From: an uncultured Acidimicrobiales bacterium
GTDB taxonomy: Bacteria > Actinomycetota > Acidimicrobiia > Acidimicrobiales > SHLQ01
Length of the DNA stretch: 64,000 nt
Assembly (NCBI GenBank): GCA_938015295.1
Contig: CALLQB010000072.1
Location: 1-64,000, forward strand
Direction of reading: 5' to 3'
Of the stretch, positions 48,702-57,688 are shown piece by piece; position 1 is the stretch's first letter, and the number at the start of each line of letters is the position of its first letter. A program made the position numbers and the translations under genes. The notes below the pieces were generated by a model. That model ran no database searches. It saw only the letters and a list, made by a program, of their open reading frames with translations, and was not told where the DNA came from.

Positions 48702-50717
48702 TCAGCCGCCTCGCCCGAAGCGACGCGTTGGTCCGTCGCTGTCGTCGTCGAAGAACGCAACAAGCGCAGCGTCGTCGTCGGCCGAATCATCCTCAGACAC
48801 CGCACGTCGCAGTTCGTCGAGGAATGAGTCGCCAGTCGCCTCTTCGCCAGCTTCTGCCGCAGCCTCTTCGGACTTCCCCGTGAGGTCGATGACCTCATCG
48901 CTTCCGACGTCGACTTCGTCGAGGTCGGAAGGTGACGACCCGACGGCACCCGAAGTGTTTACTGACTCGTCAAAGTCGGCATCGGCGTTGAAGAAATCGT
49001 CGTCGTCAAAGACCGGAACGAGTTCGTCTTCGTCCACAACTGCTGCGCTGGGCTCAACGTACCCAAGATCGTCGGCAATCTCGGCTTCTTCAAAGTCCAT
49101 AACTCCCGCAGGATCGCCTGATGCAGCTGCCGAGCTGTCGGGCACCTCGTCGGTCGTGAGGTCTCCCTGGGCAGGTTCTGCGTCGGCGACCTCAGTTTCT
49201 GCCACGGCGTCAGTTTCTGCCACGGCGTCAGCTTCTGCTGGCTCGGCCTCGGTGGCTTCGTCAGCATCGGCTGACGCAAGGTGATCGGTGAGATCGACCG
49301 TCTCGTGCTCGACCACAGCTTCGTCAACTAACTCGTGGTCGACAACACCTTCGTTGCCGGGCACCGGATCTGTGGCGGTGCTCGACTTACCAAAGTCATC
49401 AATGAATGATCCGGTCGTTGCTGTGGCAACACCTGCCGTCGCTACAGCGCCGGCTGTCTTTGCCGACGCCGAACCAGAGGGTTGCGACAGATCGCCGGTG
49501 TCGGCTTCGTCGGCTCCGACGGTTTCGAGAAGTTGTGTCTCTGGGCTCGTCGACTCCGCCGGTTCTCTCGCCTCGACAGCATGCCCATCAGCAAGGTCGA
49601 TGTCGGCGTCGGCGTCTTGGCCGGTGTTTAGGCCGGTGTCGGTGTCATCCCAGTCGGGATCGGCAAATGTGTCATCTGCAGCCCCGACATCCGCCGGCGC
49701 CTCAACAGCAGCTTGGCCGGCAACAACTTCATCGCGTAGGTCGATGTCACCTGTTAACGCGTCGTCGAGGTTGTCGACCGTCTCCGATTTTTCGACGGTC
49801 TCAGCTGGCGTTGCGGTTTCAGTCGGTTCCGCCGTTTCGATGTTCACCGCATCGCCGTCGACAATCGGTTCGGTTGCAACGACGGGTTCGGTTGAGTACC
49901 GGCTGAGCTCGGGAGTTGGCGACACCCGCAACGTCTCGGGTGCCTCAACAACGGTTTGTAGACGTGTAATCGAGTCGCGAATCTGCTCGCGTTCTGCGTC
50001 AACGTGGTGTTCGAGCAGAGCGGCATCCTCGGCGAGAAAGTCTCGACGATTCTCCAATTCCCGGATCTCTGCCAACAACGGTTTACGGGTGGCTTCGGCG
50101 ACCGCTCGAGCTTCTGACTCGACCTCGCTAAGAATCGCCGAGCGCTCAGCTTCGGCCTCGACCTTCGCCTTCGAAGACGCATGCTCGGCTTCGAGAAGAA
50201 GTGCGTCGACCTCGGCTTGGGTGGTGCGACGAAGTTTTGCGGTCTCGCTCTCGGCAACGGTGCGAAGCTCGTCGGTTTCGGCGATGGTCGTCGCTCGAAG
50301 TTCGTCAGTTTCGGTCTTGACGCTCCGACGCAACTCGTCGGCCTCGACTTGGGCTGCGCCACGGACCTCTGCGGCCTCGTTCTGCACAAGGCTCAACGTC
50401 GACGAGGCTTCGTCGCGGGCTTCGGACAACAAACGATCAGCAGTTTGTTGCGCAAGCAACAGCGTGCGCGTGATCGTTTCCTCTGAAGGCTCACCGTCGC
50501 GGCGGGCGCGTTTCTTCTGCGGCGCTGGCTGTCCGCCGCGTCCATCGATTCGGGCTTCAGCCGCTTCGGCCCGCGAGATTGCCTCGGCAAGTCGGCCCTG
50601 GAGCTGCGCTATTCCGGCGCTAACGCGTTGGAGAAAAAGGTCGACTTCGTCGGGGTCATACCCACGGAGGGCCTGACGAAACTCGACGTCTTTGAGCGAT
50701 TGAGGGGTAACGTCCAT
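48702..50717 (-). CDS. divIVA: DivIVA-domain cell-pole/division protein with long acidic tail
   Basis: A 671-residue protein starting with the DivIVA domain (MDVTPQSLKDVEFRQALRGYDPDEVDLFLQRVSAGIAQL), which binds curved membrane and marks poles or septa (Wag31 in mycobacteria). A coiled coil follows (about 75-260), including five 11-residue repeats of the type xExDELRxxxx (124-178). Residues 290-671 are low-complexity and very acidic (Asp, Glu, Ala, Val, Thr), with a short basic end GPTRRFGRGG. Wag31 is about 260 residues, so the acidic half is an addition. It lies downstream of sepF and ftsZ, the usual actinobacterial order. Confidence 0.88.
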   Translation of the reverse strand: MDVTPQSLKDVEFRQALRGYDPDEVDLFLQRVSAGIAQLQGRLAEAISRAEAAEARIDGRGGQPAPQKKRARRDGEPSEETITRTLLLAQQTADRLLSEARDEASSTLSLVQNEAAEVRGAAQVEADELRRSVKTETDELRATTIAETDELRTVAESETAKLRRTTQAEVDALLLEAEHASSKAKVEAEAERSAILSEVESEARAVAEATRKPLLAEIRELENRRDFLAEDAALLEHHVDAEREQIRDSITRLQTVVEAPETLRVSPTPELSRYSTEPVVATEPIVDGDAVNIETAEPTETATPAETVEKSETVDNLDDALTGDIDLRDEVVAGQAAVEAPADVGAADDTFADPDWDDTDTGLNTGQDADADIDLADGHAVEAREPAESTSPETQLLETVGADEADTGDLSQPSGSASAKTAGAVATAGVATATTGSFIDDFGKSSTATDPVPGNEGVVDHELVDEAVVEHETVDLTDHLASADADEATEAEPAEADAVAETDAVAETEVADAEPAQGDLTTDEVPDSSAAASGDPAGVMDFEEAEIADDLGYVEPSAAVVDEDELVPVFDDDDFFNADADFDESVNTSGAVGSSPSDLDEVDVGSDEVIDLTGKSEEAAAEAGEEATGDSFLDELRRAVSEDDSADDDAALVAFFDDDSDGPTRRFGRGG
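49192..49240. repeat. 18-bp tandem repeat in the acidic tail of DivIVA
   Basis: The unit around TTTCTGCCACGGCGTCAG occurs about 2.5 times; it encodes AETDAV repeats within the low-complexity acidic tail. Length variation by slippage is likely between strains. Confidence 0.5.
50184..50348. repeat. Five 33-bp (11-residue) coiled-coil repeats in divIVA
   Basis: Residues 124-178 divide into five hendecads: VEADELRRSVK, TETDELRATTI, AETDELRTVAE, SETAKLRRTTQ and AEVDALLLEAE. Hendecads form straight or slightly right-handed coiled coils, unlike the heptads of typical DivIVA stalks. Confidence 0.6.
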
Positions 50718-50832
50718 GACCCGATGCTAGCGGCGGTTCAGCCCGAATTAGGGGACCATCGACGCGATCTGGTATGAGGCCGGTAAATCTCGGCGTCAGA
50801 CGAAACGCACTGCACGCGGCGCAGGTCTTGAC

Positions 50833-51429
50833 TCAGCGACCTCGGAGAGACTCACGGTCGGCTTCAGCAACTTCGACGTCGGTCGGGGTAAGCAGGTACA
50901 CATCTTTCGCCACCCGCTCCATCTGCCCACCTAGGCCGTAACAAAGCCCACTAGCGAAGTCGATGATGCGACGGCTGAGATCGCGTTCGACATTTTGTAG
51001 GTTCACGATGACGGCCTGATTCGCCATGAACTTGTCGGCGACATCCTGAGCATCGTTGAACGACACCGGCGCAACAGTCGATGGCTTTGAGGTGTTCTTG
51101 ATCGGCAATGCCCGAACCGCAGGAGAACCCGACGACCGGGCAGGCTGAGCAACAGGAGCAACACGGCGAACCGGACTTTCCTTCGCCAGAGGCGAAACTG
51201 CCTCATACTCTGGTTCGCGATCGGCAGGCATTGGCACAGCTCGCACGGTCGGACCTGCTGGGCTCGGCCCCGCAGACGACACCGGACCAGACGCCGCTCC
51301 ACCATCTTGTGCCGGAGCGATATTCGCGATAGCCGGACCATCGGCCTCGTTCTCATACGAAGACGCGAACTCGTACTCTTCGTCGGGGCCGAGACCCAGG
51401 TACAGCATCGTTTTCTTAAAAACAGACAT
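50833..51429 (-). CDS. sepF: Cell division protein SepF
   Basis: SepF tethers FtsZ filaments to the membrane and replaces FtsA in actinobacteria. The 198-residue protein has a short N-terminal region (SVFKKTMLYLGLGPDEEYEF, an amphipathic membrane-binding helix), a Pro/Ser-rich disordered linker (about 35-110) and the conserved core (about 115-190) VSFNDAQDVADKFMANQAVIVNLQNVERDLSRRIIDFASGLCYGLGGQMERVAKDVYLLTP read in parts. It lies between yggS and divIVA; the usual YggT-type gene between sepF and divIVA is missing. Confidence 0.93.
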   Translation of the reverse strand: MSVFKKTMLYLGLGPDEEYEFASSYENEADGPAIANIAPAQDGGAASGPVSSAGPSPAGPTVRAVPMPADREPEYEAVSPLAKESPVRRVAPVAQPARSSGSPAVRALPIKNTSKPSTVAPVSFNDAQDVADKFMANQAVIVNLQNVERDLSRRIIDFASGLCYGLGGQMERVAKDVYLLTPTDVEVAEADRESLRGR

Positions 51430-51553
51430 TGATCGTTCTCCTACCGTCGAGCTTACTAACTTCGGCGCAACTGTTCCTGTCGGCCAACCACCGAGTGTCT
51501 TCGTCCGACCACAAACACCTCATGAACGGCTCATGCACAAGCGTCGGACAACA

Positions 51554-52264
51554 TCAAGTTCGAGGCCCAAACAACGCGGACCCGACGCGAATCATCGTCG
51601 AGCCCTCCTCGGCCGCTATTTCAAGATCGGCGCTCATGCCCATCGACACCTCGGCTAATCCGTGGGCGTCAGCCAAGCCACGCAACAAACGAAATCCGGG
51701 TCGGGCGGCCGCCGGGTCCGATCGAACGGCGATGCCCATGAGCCCTTCAACGCGCAACCCCTCGGTCAGTGCTGCGTCGACGAGCTCGCCGACTGCGTCT
51801 GGTGCGCAACCGTTCTTGGTGTCCTCACCAGAAATATCAACCTGCACCAAAATGCGAGCACCCGGCGCGTGTTTTGCGATCTCTTTTGCCAACGACAAGC
51901 GGTCGACGCTGTGCCAAAGGTCGACAACGCCAGCAATCTTGCGGACTTTGTTGCGTTGCAACCCGCCGATGAAATGCCATGTCGGTTCGTCAACTGCGTT
52001 GGAGGGAATCGCCTCGCCAACAAGTGCGTGTTTCGCCACCAGCTCCTGGGCATACGACTCCCCGAGATCGGCCACTCCGGCTTGCAATGCAGCGACTACC
52101 GTGTCGGCGGGAAAGGTCTTGCTCACGGCGATGATCTTCACGTCAGGCCGCCCCACCGCTGCAAGGCGCTCGCGCACGCCGTTGAGACGTTCGGCGATCT
52201 GGGCCGACACGACGCTCGGGCCGCTCGAGTGGAGCGGTTCTGCATGCTCAGTCAACGTCGGCAC
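51554..52264 (-). CDS. yggS: YggS-family pyridoxal phosphate homeostasis protein
   Basis: A PLP-binding single-domain barrel that buffers PLP and affects amino acid pools; it is not a known enzyme. The 236-residue protein has KIIAVSKTFPADTVVAALQAGVADLGESYAQEL with the PLP lysine, TWHFIGGLQRNKVRKIAG, WHSVDRLSLAKEIAK, ILVQVDISGEDTKNG, GLMGIA and VSMGMSADLEIAAEEGSTMIRVGSALFG. The GTG at 52264 overlaps the pgeF end by 17 nt, matching the usual pgeF-yggS-sepF order next to ftsZ. Confidence 0.92.
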   Translation of the reverse strand: MPTLTEHAEPLHSSGPSVVSAQIAERLNGVRERLAAVGRPDVKIIAVSKTFPADTVVAALQAGVADLGESYAQELVAKHALVGEAIPSNAVDEPTWHFIGGLQRNKVRKIAGVVDLWHSVDRLSLAKEIAKHAPGARILVQVDISGEDTKNGCAPDAVGELVDAALTEGLRVEGLMGIAVRSDPAAARPGFRLLRGLADAHGLAEVSMGMSADLEIAAEEGSTMIRVGSALFGPRT

Positions 52265-52940
52265 CCGCTTCTTCAATCCAGATAGCCGCAACTTGACGGG
52301 CAGTATCGACACGAGCGCGGTGACTGTTCCAGCTCCCCGAACAGGCCGTACAGCCACCAACTCGACGAACAGTAACGTCAAGTGACGAAAGCTGGGCGGT
52401 TACACCCGCAACAAGATCGAGAGCCGGCGAACCGTCAGAAGTTTCCGAGCGCACCACGTCGCCAAGAGCACCAGCGGCTAGAGCGAGATCGTCCTCACCA
52501 AATTCGTAACATTCAGGCCCTATTGCGGGACCAACCACAGCCGTGAGGGCCCCGCAACCCTTCGATCGCATGACGGCAACGGTTTGAGGCAGCACGCCGG
52601 CGACCGCTCCTCGCCAGCCGGCATGAGCTGCACCAACGACGCCCCGCTCACCGTAGAGAAGCACCGGGACACAGTCGGCGGTCTGCACAGCTATCACGGC
52701 GCCGCTGCAGCTAGTCACCGCAGCATCGGCTTCTTCAGCGGCTCGGTCGCCGGGTGCCGCCACATCGACCACCTTGGCTCCGTGGACTTGATGCAGCCAG
52801 GTCCACGGATGTGGTGCGAGCGCGGCACGCCGGCTGGCCAACTCGTCATGGTCGACGTCGACCGCAAAATCGCCGTCAGTGGTGTCGGTGAAACGCAAAT
52901 GCACGGTGCGCCCATCGGGTTGCACGTTAGAAATCTGCAT
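52248..52940 (-). CDS. pgeF: PgeF/YfiH-family peptidoglycan editing (laccase-domain) protein
   Basis: The family hydrolyses UDP-MurNAc-L-Ser errors in E. coli and has purine nucleoside activities elsewhere. The 230-residue protein has WTWLHQVHGAKVV, VIAVQTADCVPVLLYG, VVGAAHAGWRGAVAGVLP (metal/substrate His-Cys-His set) and VGPAIGPECYEFGEDD. The C-terminal GGCTACSGSWNSHRAR replaces the more usual CT-x-x-P-FFS-RR segment. The ATG at 52940 is preferred; the one at 52961 adds seven residues. It lies 66 nt downstream of ftsZ on the same strand. Confidence 0.9.
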   Translation of the reverse strand: MQISNVQPDGRTVHLRFTDTTDGDFAVDVDHDELASRRAALAPHPWTWLHQVHGAKVVDVAAPGDRAAEEADAAVTSCSGAVIAVQTADCVPVLLYGERGVVGAAHAGWRGAVAGVLPQTVAVMRSKGCGALTAVVGPAIGPECYEFGEDDLALAAGALGDVVRSETSDGSPALDLVAGVTAQLSSLDVTVRRVGGCTACSGSWNSHRARVDTARQVAAIWIEEAGADVD

Positions 52941-53006
52941 GGAGTACCCGTCCGGTTTCACCTGAGGACTGGTTGACGTCCGCGGTATCCCCGCCGGCCG
53001 ATGCGG

Positions 53007-54104
53007 TTATTTGAGAAACGACGGCACGTCGAAGTCGTCGTCACCCAGGTCATCGTCGTCGCCCGTGTCGAAGATGTCGGTGATTGGCGCTGGGTCACCC
53101 TTGCCGGTGCTGGTTGTCGTTGCGTCTGAACTCACGGTGCTCGGCCCGGAAGAATCATCCCAGCGGTCGAAGCCGGCGGCGATAACCGTCACCCGCACCT
53201 CGTCGCCCATCTCATCGTCGATCACGGCACCAAAGATGATGTTGGCATCGGGGTGCGCCACCCCATGCACGACCTCTGCAGCCTCGTTTACCTCGAACAA
53301 CCCAAGATCGCTTCCGCCAGAGATGGTGAGCAAAATGCCTCGTGCGCCCTCGATCGATGCTTCGAGCAGCGGACTCGAGATTGCGGCACGTGCGGCGTTG
53401 AGCGCTCGGCCTTCGCCCGACGAGTAACCGATGCCCATCAGCGCAGAACCGGCATCTTTCATGATCATCTTCACGTCGGCGAAGTCGGTGTTGATGAGGC
53501 CCGGGGTGGTAATGAGATCGGTGATTCCCTGCACACCCTGCAGCAAAATCTCATCGGCCATCTTGAAGGCGTTGAGCACCGAGGTCTTTTCGTTCGAGAC
53601 CGTCAAAAGGCGATCGTTCGGAATGACGATCTGAGTGTCGACCTTTTCTTTGAGTTTCTGGATGCCCTGTTCGGCTTGCACCGAACGGCGGCGACCTTCG
53701 AAGGTGAACGGCCGGGTAACCACACCAATGGTGAGTGCACCAAGACCCTTCGCTACCTCGGCAATGACGGGAGCAGCGCCGGTTCCGGTGCCGCCACCCT
53801 TGCCAGCGGTAATGAAGACCATGTCGGCGCCGGTTAGCGCCTCTTCGATGTCCTTGATGTGATCCTCAGCTGCTTGGCGGCCAATTTCAGGATCACTTCC
53901 GGCCCCGAGGCCACGGGTCAGTTCGCGCCCAATATCGAGCTTCACCTCGGCGTCGCTCATCAACAACGCCTGAGCGTCAGTATTTACTGCGATGAACTCG
54001 ACGCCCTTCAAGCCGGCATCGATCATTCGGTTGACAGCGTTGACGCCGCCACCACCGACACCAACAACCTTGATTACCGCAAGGTAGTTCTGGGGGCTCG
54101 ACAT
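53007..54104 (-). CDS. ftsZ: Cell division GTPase FtsZ
   Basis: FtsZ polymerises into the Z-ring. The 365-residue tubulin homologue has [16 protein letters not shown], the GTP-binding signature [27 protein letters not shown], the T7 loop region [20 protein letters not shown] with the catalytic aspartate, and the C-terminal peptide DFDVPSFLK that binds SepF and other partners. The linker (about 315-352) is short and acidic. GAGGAG 8 nt before the ATG at 54104 fixes the start, so this gene does have a leader. A 211-bp gap with inverted repeats lies upstream. Confidence 0.97.
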   Translation of the reverse strand: MSSPQNYLAVIKVVGVGGGGVNAVNRMIDAGLKGVEFIAVNTDAQALLMSDAEVKLDIGRELTRGLGAGSDPEIGRQAAEDHIKDIEEALTGADMVFITAGKGGGTGTGAAPVIAEVAKGLGALTIGVVTRPFTFEGRRRSVQAEQGIQKLKEKVDTQIVIPNDRLLTVSNEKTSVLNAFKMADEILLQGVQGITDLITTPGLINTDFADVKMIMKDAGSALMGIGYSSGEGRALNAARAAISSPLLEASIEGARGILLTISGGSDLGLFEVNEAAEVVHGVAHPDANIIFGAVIDDEMGDEVRVTVIAAGFDRWDDSSGPSTVSSDATTTSTGKGDPAPITDIFDTGDDDDLGDDDFDVPSFLK

Positions 54105-54315
54105 CTCGTGTACTCCTCGTTCGTGCTGACGTGTAGTGCTTGGGTGTTGTTGCTAGCTGCAACTAGGCGAAGCTGGGTGTAATTGCATGTTTTTCGAGCG
54201 ACGATACTTCGGCTAACAAACCACAACTCTCAACTTGAGGGTGAGAAACCCTCAACCTCAAGTTGACAGAACCTGTGGTGAAGCCTTAGACATAATCGCA
54301 GACAATCCTCTCAGG
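54105..54315. promoter_or_regulatory. ftsQ-ftsZ intergenic control region
   Basis: The 211-bp gap on the minus strand probably carries an ftsZ promoter: TATCGT near 54202-54207 could be a -10 box. Upstream of it is the double inverted repeat of 54230-54266; downstream is a small dyad GTTGC-5-GCAAC near 54143-54157. No open frame is present. Confidence 0.5.
54230..54266. repeat. Nested inverted repeats upstream of ftsZ
   Basis: TCAACTTGAGG (54230-54240) pairs perfectly with CCTCAAGTTGA (54256-54266), an 11-bp stem. An inner pair, TTGAGGGT (54235-54242) and ACCCTCAA (54248-54255), makes an 8-bp stem that shares bases with the outer left arm, so the two folds exclude each other. Each outer arm also contains a TCAANTTGA near-palindrome. 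It may be a paired operator just upstream of the ftsZ promoter or an attenuator-like switch. Confidence 0.6.
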
Positions 54316-55107
54316 TTACGAGCAGGATGCCCTGCGGGTCAACACGGGGGTCCGCGGCACGCGCACGTCGATACGTCGGACGCAACGCAAATCGACCCGA
54401 GTGAGCAGCGTCGCCAGCGCCACATACTTGTCGGAGAGCTCCTCACTGGAGCCGACGAGCACCGATGCTCCGCCGGTGAGTTCGAGCACTACGCGTAGTT
54501 CCTCGTCGACAAGAACCGACGCGACCCACGGTACGAGGTCGCGGGGCATGGCGGCTGCGGTTCGTACGGCATCGACCGACTCCTCGACGACTTCGCCTGG
54601 CAACGCTGCATCAGCGTTGACACTTACCAACGGCATTCCCGGTGTCGGCTGAGCCACTCGTTCGACGACATGGCCAAACCGGTCGACTATCGCGTACCCG
54701 GCGCCTGAAGGAAGAGCGGCCACTGCCTGACGTTCGACCACGTCGATCGTCACGGTTCCCGGCCACTCGCGAGCCACCACGGCACTAAACACCCAGGGAA
54801 GCGACTCGATCGCCGTGCGGGCGCTCACGATGTCGGCGTCCATCAGCGGTTCGCCACGGCTCAGGCCGGCCACCGCAAGCACATCGTTTTGATCGGAGCG
54901 AATGACTCCCCCGACTTCGATGTGGTCGAGATCAAACAGCGGACTTCGAACAACAATGATGCCAAGGACAACAACGCCCACGATGGCGAGCAACACCAGA
55001 ACTCTGCGAAGCCGTCGACGTCCGTTCTCGCGCTGCACCTCGATACGGCGCCGCCGAAACCTAGGGTCGATCTCTTGGCGAGTTCGAGGATGAGCAACGG
55101 CGTTCAC
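54316..55107 (-). CDS. ftsQ: Cell division protein FtsQ
   Basis: FtsQ is a bitopic divisome protein that links early and late components. The 263-residue product has a basic cytoplasmic N-terminus (about 1-34, RFRRRRIEVQRENGRRRLRR), one membrane helix (about 35-53) and a POTRA domain beginning FDLDHIEVGGVIRSDQNDVLAVAGLSRGEPLMDADIVSA read in parts, followed by LPWVFSAVVAREWPGTVTIDVVERQAVA. These are the standard FtsQ features. The start is the GTG at 55107; further upstream the frame stays open but into less plausible sequence. It sits between murB and ftsZ. Confidence 0.9.
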   Translation of the reverse strand: MNAVAHPRTRQEIDPRFRRRRIEVQRENGRRRLRRVLVLLAIVGVVVLGIIVVRSPLFDLDHIEVGGVIRSDQNDVLAVAGLSRGEPLMDADIVSARTAIESLPWVFSAVVAREWPGTVTIDVVERQAVAALPSGAGYAIVDRFGHVVERVAQPTPGMPLVSVNADAALPGEVVEESVDAVRTAAAMPRDLVPWVASVLVDEELRVVLELTGGASVLVGSSEELSDKYVALATLLTRVDLRCVRRIDVRVPRTPVLTRRASCS

Positions 55108-55230
55108 GCTCGACAGTCTCGTCGCAGAAATCACCAATTCCAACAGCAATCACAGAAACAACATCAACAACTTTTCCAACGGTGAACATTTCCCGGCGAG
55201 GAACATTTCCCCTCGATGAACACGTGGGCA

Positions 55231-56226
55231 TCAGGCAGGCGCCGACGCTCCCTCGGCAAAGCCATCGAACCCGACCAGCCGGGTTTCTGGGTGCAGGGTT
55301 ACACCACTGTGGGCCCGCACCTCAGCAATGATTCGCTGCATCAGTGCGAAGACATCATCCGCGCTACCGCCAGGGTCGACCTGGATAAAATTCGCGTGTT
55401 TCACCGAGACCTCAGCGGACCCAACGCGTTGGCCCTTCAACCCAGCAACGTCGATCAACCGGCCCGCGGAATCATCGGGCGGATTGGTGAACACCGAGCC
55501 TGCGTTTTGCCCCCCTGGCTGATGGTCGAGCCGCCAACGCACAATTTGGCTGATCTCGTCCTTCGATGCCTGAGCATCGCCACGAGCCAACTGCAGGGTG
55601 GCACCAGTGACCACCTGTGTCGAAACGATTGCCGAGGTTCGGTAACCAAGCTCGAGCAGCTCTGGGCGAAGGACACGCTTGTCCCCCGCGGCAACATCGA
55701 AGACCTCCACCGCCGCCAGAGAAGCCGCCATATCGGCGCCGTGGCCCCCCGCATTCATACGCACCGCGCCACCAATCGAACCCGGAACCCCGACCGCCCA
55801 TTCGAACCCGGTAAGTCCTGCAGAAGCGGTCTGACGAGCAACCACCGGAAGTTTGGCAGCAGCGCCAACGTGAACCACGGTGTCGTCGATCTCAACGTTG
55901 CTGAAGCCTTCTCCGAGAGCCACCGCTACCCCGTGAAAACCGGCGTCGGCAACCAGCATGTTCGAGCCACGCCCGACTACAAGTATCTCGACGTCGTCGA
56001 CCCCCTGTTCGACGGCACCTCGAATCGTCGACGACAAGACGACGAGGTGGTCGACCGACTCTGGCTCTACCAGCACCGCTGCCGCGCCACCGACCCGATA
56101 CGTCGTCCGGTCGCCCAGCGGCGCCAGTCGTTGCACAACCGCTGGTCCGAGCTGCTCGACGAGCAGCCGGTGGAGACTATCGGCGGTCTCGGGCCTCACC
56201 TGACCATCTGCTGCATCGTTAGTCAC
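55231..56226 (-). CDS. murB: UDP-N-acetylenolpyruvoylglucosamine reductase
   Basis: MurB reduces the enolpyruvyl group to give UDP-MurNAc, with FAD and NADPH. The 331-residue protein has TTYRVGGAAAVLVEPESVD, the FAD motif VVGRGSNMLVADAGF, WAVGVPGSIGGAVRMNAGGHGADM, NAGSVFTNPPDDSAGRLID with the catalytic serine, and a C-terminal HANFI...D segment with the acid. Type I MurB layout is evident. It overlaps murC by 8 nt. Confidence 0.94.
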   Translation of the reverse strand: MTNDAADGQVRPETADSLHRLLVEQLGPAVVQRLAPLGDRTTYRVGGAAAVLVEPESVDHLVVLSSTIRGAVEQGVDDVEILVVGRGSNMLVADAGFHGVAVALGEGFSNVEIDDTVVHVGAAAKLPVVARQTASAGLTGFEWAVGVPGSIGGAVRMNAGGHGADMAASLAAVEVFDVAAGDKRVLRPELLELGYRTSAIVSTQVVTGATLQLARGDAQASKDEISQIVRWRLDHQPGGQNAGSVFTNPPDDSAGRLIDVAGLKGQRVGSAEVSVKHANFIQVDPGGSADDVFALMQRIIAEVRAHSGVTLHPETRLVGFDGFAEGASAPA

Positions 56227-57595
56227 GAAGCCGTTCGAGCAGCTCGGTTGGCAGATCGGTGAGGTCGCCAGCGCCCAGCGTGAGACAAAGGTCGCCAGCC
56301 GTCAGCTCGCCAGCAAGGTAGTCGACCAGTTCGTCGTGATGCGGCAAGTACGCAAGCCTGCGCCAAGGACGCGCATCGAGCACAGCATCCGCAATCAACT
56401 TGCCCGAAATTCCGGGTCGAGGAGTCTCGCCAGCGCTGTAGATATCGGTGACGACCAAAAGATCGGCGACGTCGAACGACTCACCGAAGGTCTCCCACAG
56501 CGAGGCTGTTCTGCTGTAGCGATGCGGTTGAAACACACAGATAATCCGAGACCAGTCGCCGTCGGAAGCCGCCTGAAGTGCAGCCTCGACCTCGCTCGGC
56601 AGGTGTGCGTAGTCGTCGATAAACGTGACGCCACTCGCTACGCCGCGCATCTCAAAGCGTCGAGCGACACCGCCGTACTTTGCCATCGCCGACACACCGG
56701 CTTCGAACGGCGCGCCAAGCACCAGACTCGCCACAACCGCAGCAGCAGCATTCGTTGCATTGTGCACACCAGCAACCGGCAGTTCGATGCGGCCCAGCAG
56801 TGCCCCCTCGTGAACAAGATCGAAGCCAATCCCGTGTCCGGCGCCCACCACATTTTGCATCTGATACGTGGCCGATTCGTGCAGACCGTAGGAAATCGCG
56901 TTGTGTTTCTCGCCGAGTTCTCGGGCTACTTCGTCATCAGCACAGACAACAAGCGGACCATCGGTGCCCTCGAAGAACTCGCCAAACGCGGCAAGCAGTT
57001 CGTCGTAGCCCCCGTAATGTTCGATGTGGTCAGGCTCGATGTTGGTCACGATCGACATCCACCGCGGCAGCTCGAGAAATGTCCCATCGCTCTCATCGGC
57101 CTCGACAACAAACGTGTCACCATCGCCCCAAGCCGCGCCAGTCCCGATTTCGTTCACGTCGCCGCCGATAATGAAACTCGGATCGAGTTCGGCGGCCCGA
57201 AGCACCAAAGCGAGCATGCTTGACGTAGTTGTCTTGCCGTGGGTGCCAGCGACTGCCACCGTGCGCCGCTGCGCCGCAATTGCTGCCAGCGCCTCTTTGC
57301 GCCGAAGCACGACCAAGCCGCCCTCGCGTGCCGCGGTGAGTTCATTGTTGCGCTCGGGGATAGCTGTGGAAATCATCACAATTTCTGCGGCACCAAGCTG
57401 CACCGGGTCATGACCTACAAAGACGGTCGCTCCGAGTGCCTCAAGGCGCGACAACCCAGCGGATGCTTTGAGGTCGCTACCAGTGACCTGGTGTCCCATC
57501 GACAGCAGGACCTGGCCGATAGCGCTCATACCAGCTCCACCCACACCAATGATGTGAATCTTCTGGGGTGTTGTGAGATCAACAGTTACAGACAA
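56219..57595 (-). CDS. murC: UDP-N-acetylmuramate--L-alanine ligase
   Basis: MurC adds L-alanine to UDP-MurNAc with ATP. The 458-residue Mur ligase has the N-terminal Rossmann motif HIIGVGGAGMSAIGQVLLSMGHQVTGSD, the ATP loop VAVAGTHGKTTTSSMLALVL, EADESDGTFLELP, NIEPDHIEHYGG, AGVHNATNAAAAV and the third domain with FIDDYAHLPSEVEAAL and QPHRYSRT. GTHGKTTT and DDYAH-type motifs mark MurC specifically. The tight order murG-murC-murB matches other actinobacterial dcw clusters. Confidence 0.95.
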   Translation of the reverse strand: MSVTVDLTTPQKIHIIGVGGAGMSAIGQVLLSMGHQVTGSDLKASAGLSRLEALGATVFVGHDPVQLGAAEIVMISTAIPERNNELTAAREGGLVVLRRKEALAAIAAQRRTVAVAGTHGKTTTSSMLALVLRAAELDPSFIIGGDVNEIGTGAAWGDGDTFVVEADESDGTFLELPRWMSIVTNIEPDHIEHYGGYDELLAAFGEFFEGTDGPLVVCADDEVARELGEKHNAISYGLHESATYQMQNVVGAGHGIGFDLVHEGALLGRIELPVAGVHNATNAAAAVVASLVLGAPFEAGVSAMAKYGGVARRFEMRGVASGVTFIDDYAHLPSEVEAALQAASDGDWSRIICVFQPHRYSRTASLWETFGESFDVADLLVVTDIYSAGETPRPGISGKLIADAVLDARPWRRLAYLPHHDELVDYLAGELTAGDLCLTLGAGDLTDLPTELLERLRD

Positions 57596-57688
57596 CGCAC
57601 TTCTTCCGGTCGTTCGAGGTCGTTTGTAGGTTCTTGACGTTACCCGGTTGGGCTACGAGTTGAGTCGAACAGCCGTGGCGTCGTCGAC

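Noticed and set aside
49288-50676. 462-codon Ser/Ala-rich frame antisense to divIVA
   Set aside because: The low-complexity composition is the reverse image of the acidic DivIVA tail; the DivIVA frame has a recognised domain.
54230-54266. Intrinsic terminator of ftsQ
   Set aside because: ftsQ ends on the minus strand at 54316, so a terminator there is possible, but no T-run follows the stem and the dyads lie by a likely ftsZ promoter; a control element is preferred.
55216-56262. 348-codon frame antisense to murB
   Set aside because: Shadow of murB; MurB has all its FAD motifs on the other strand.
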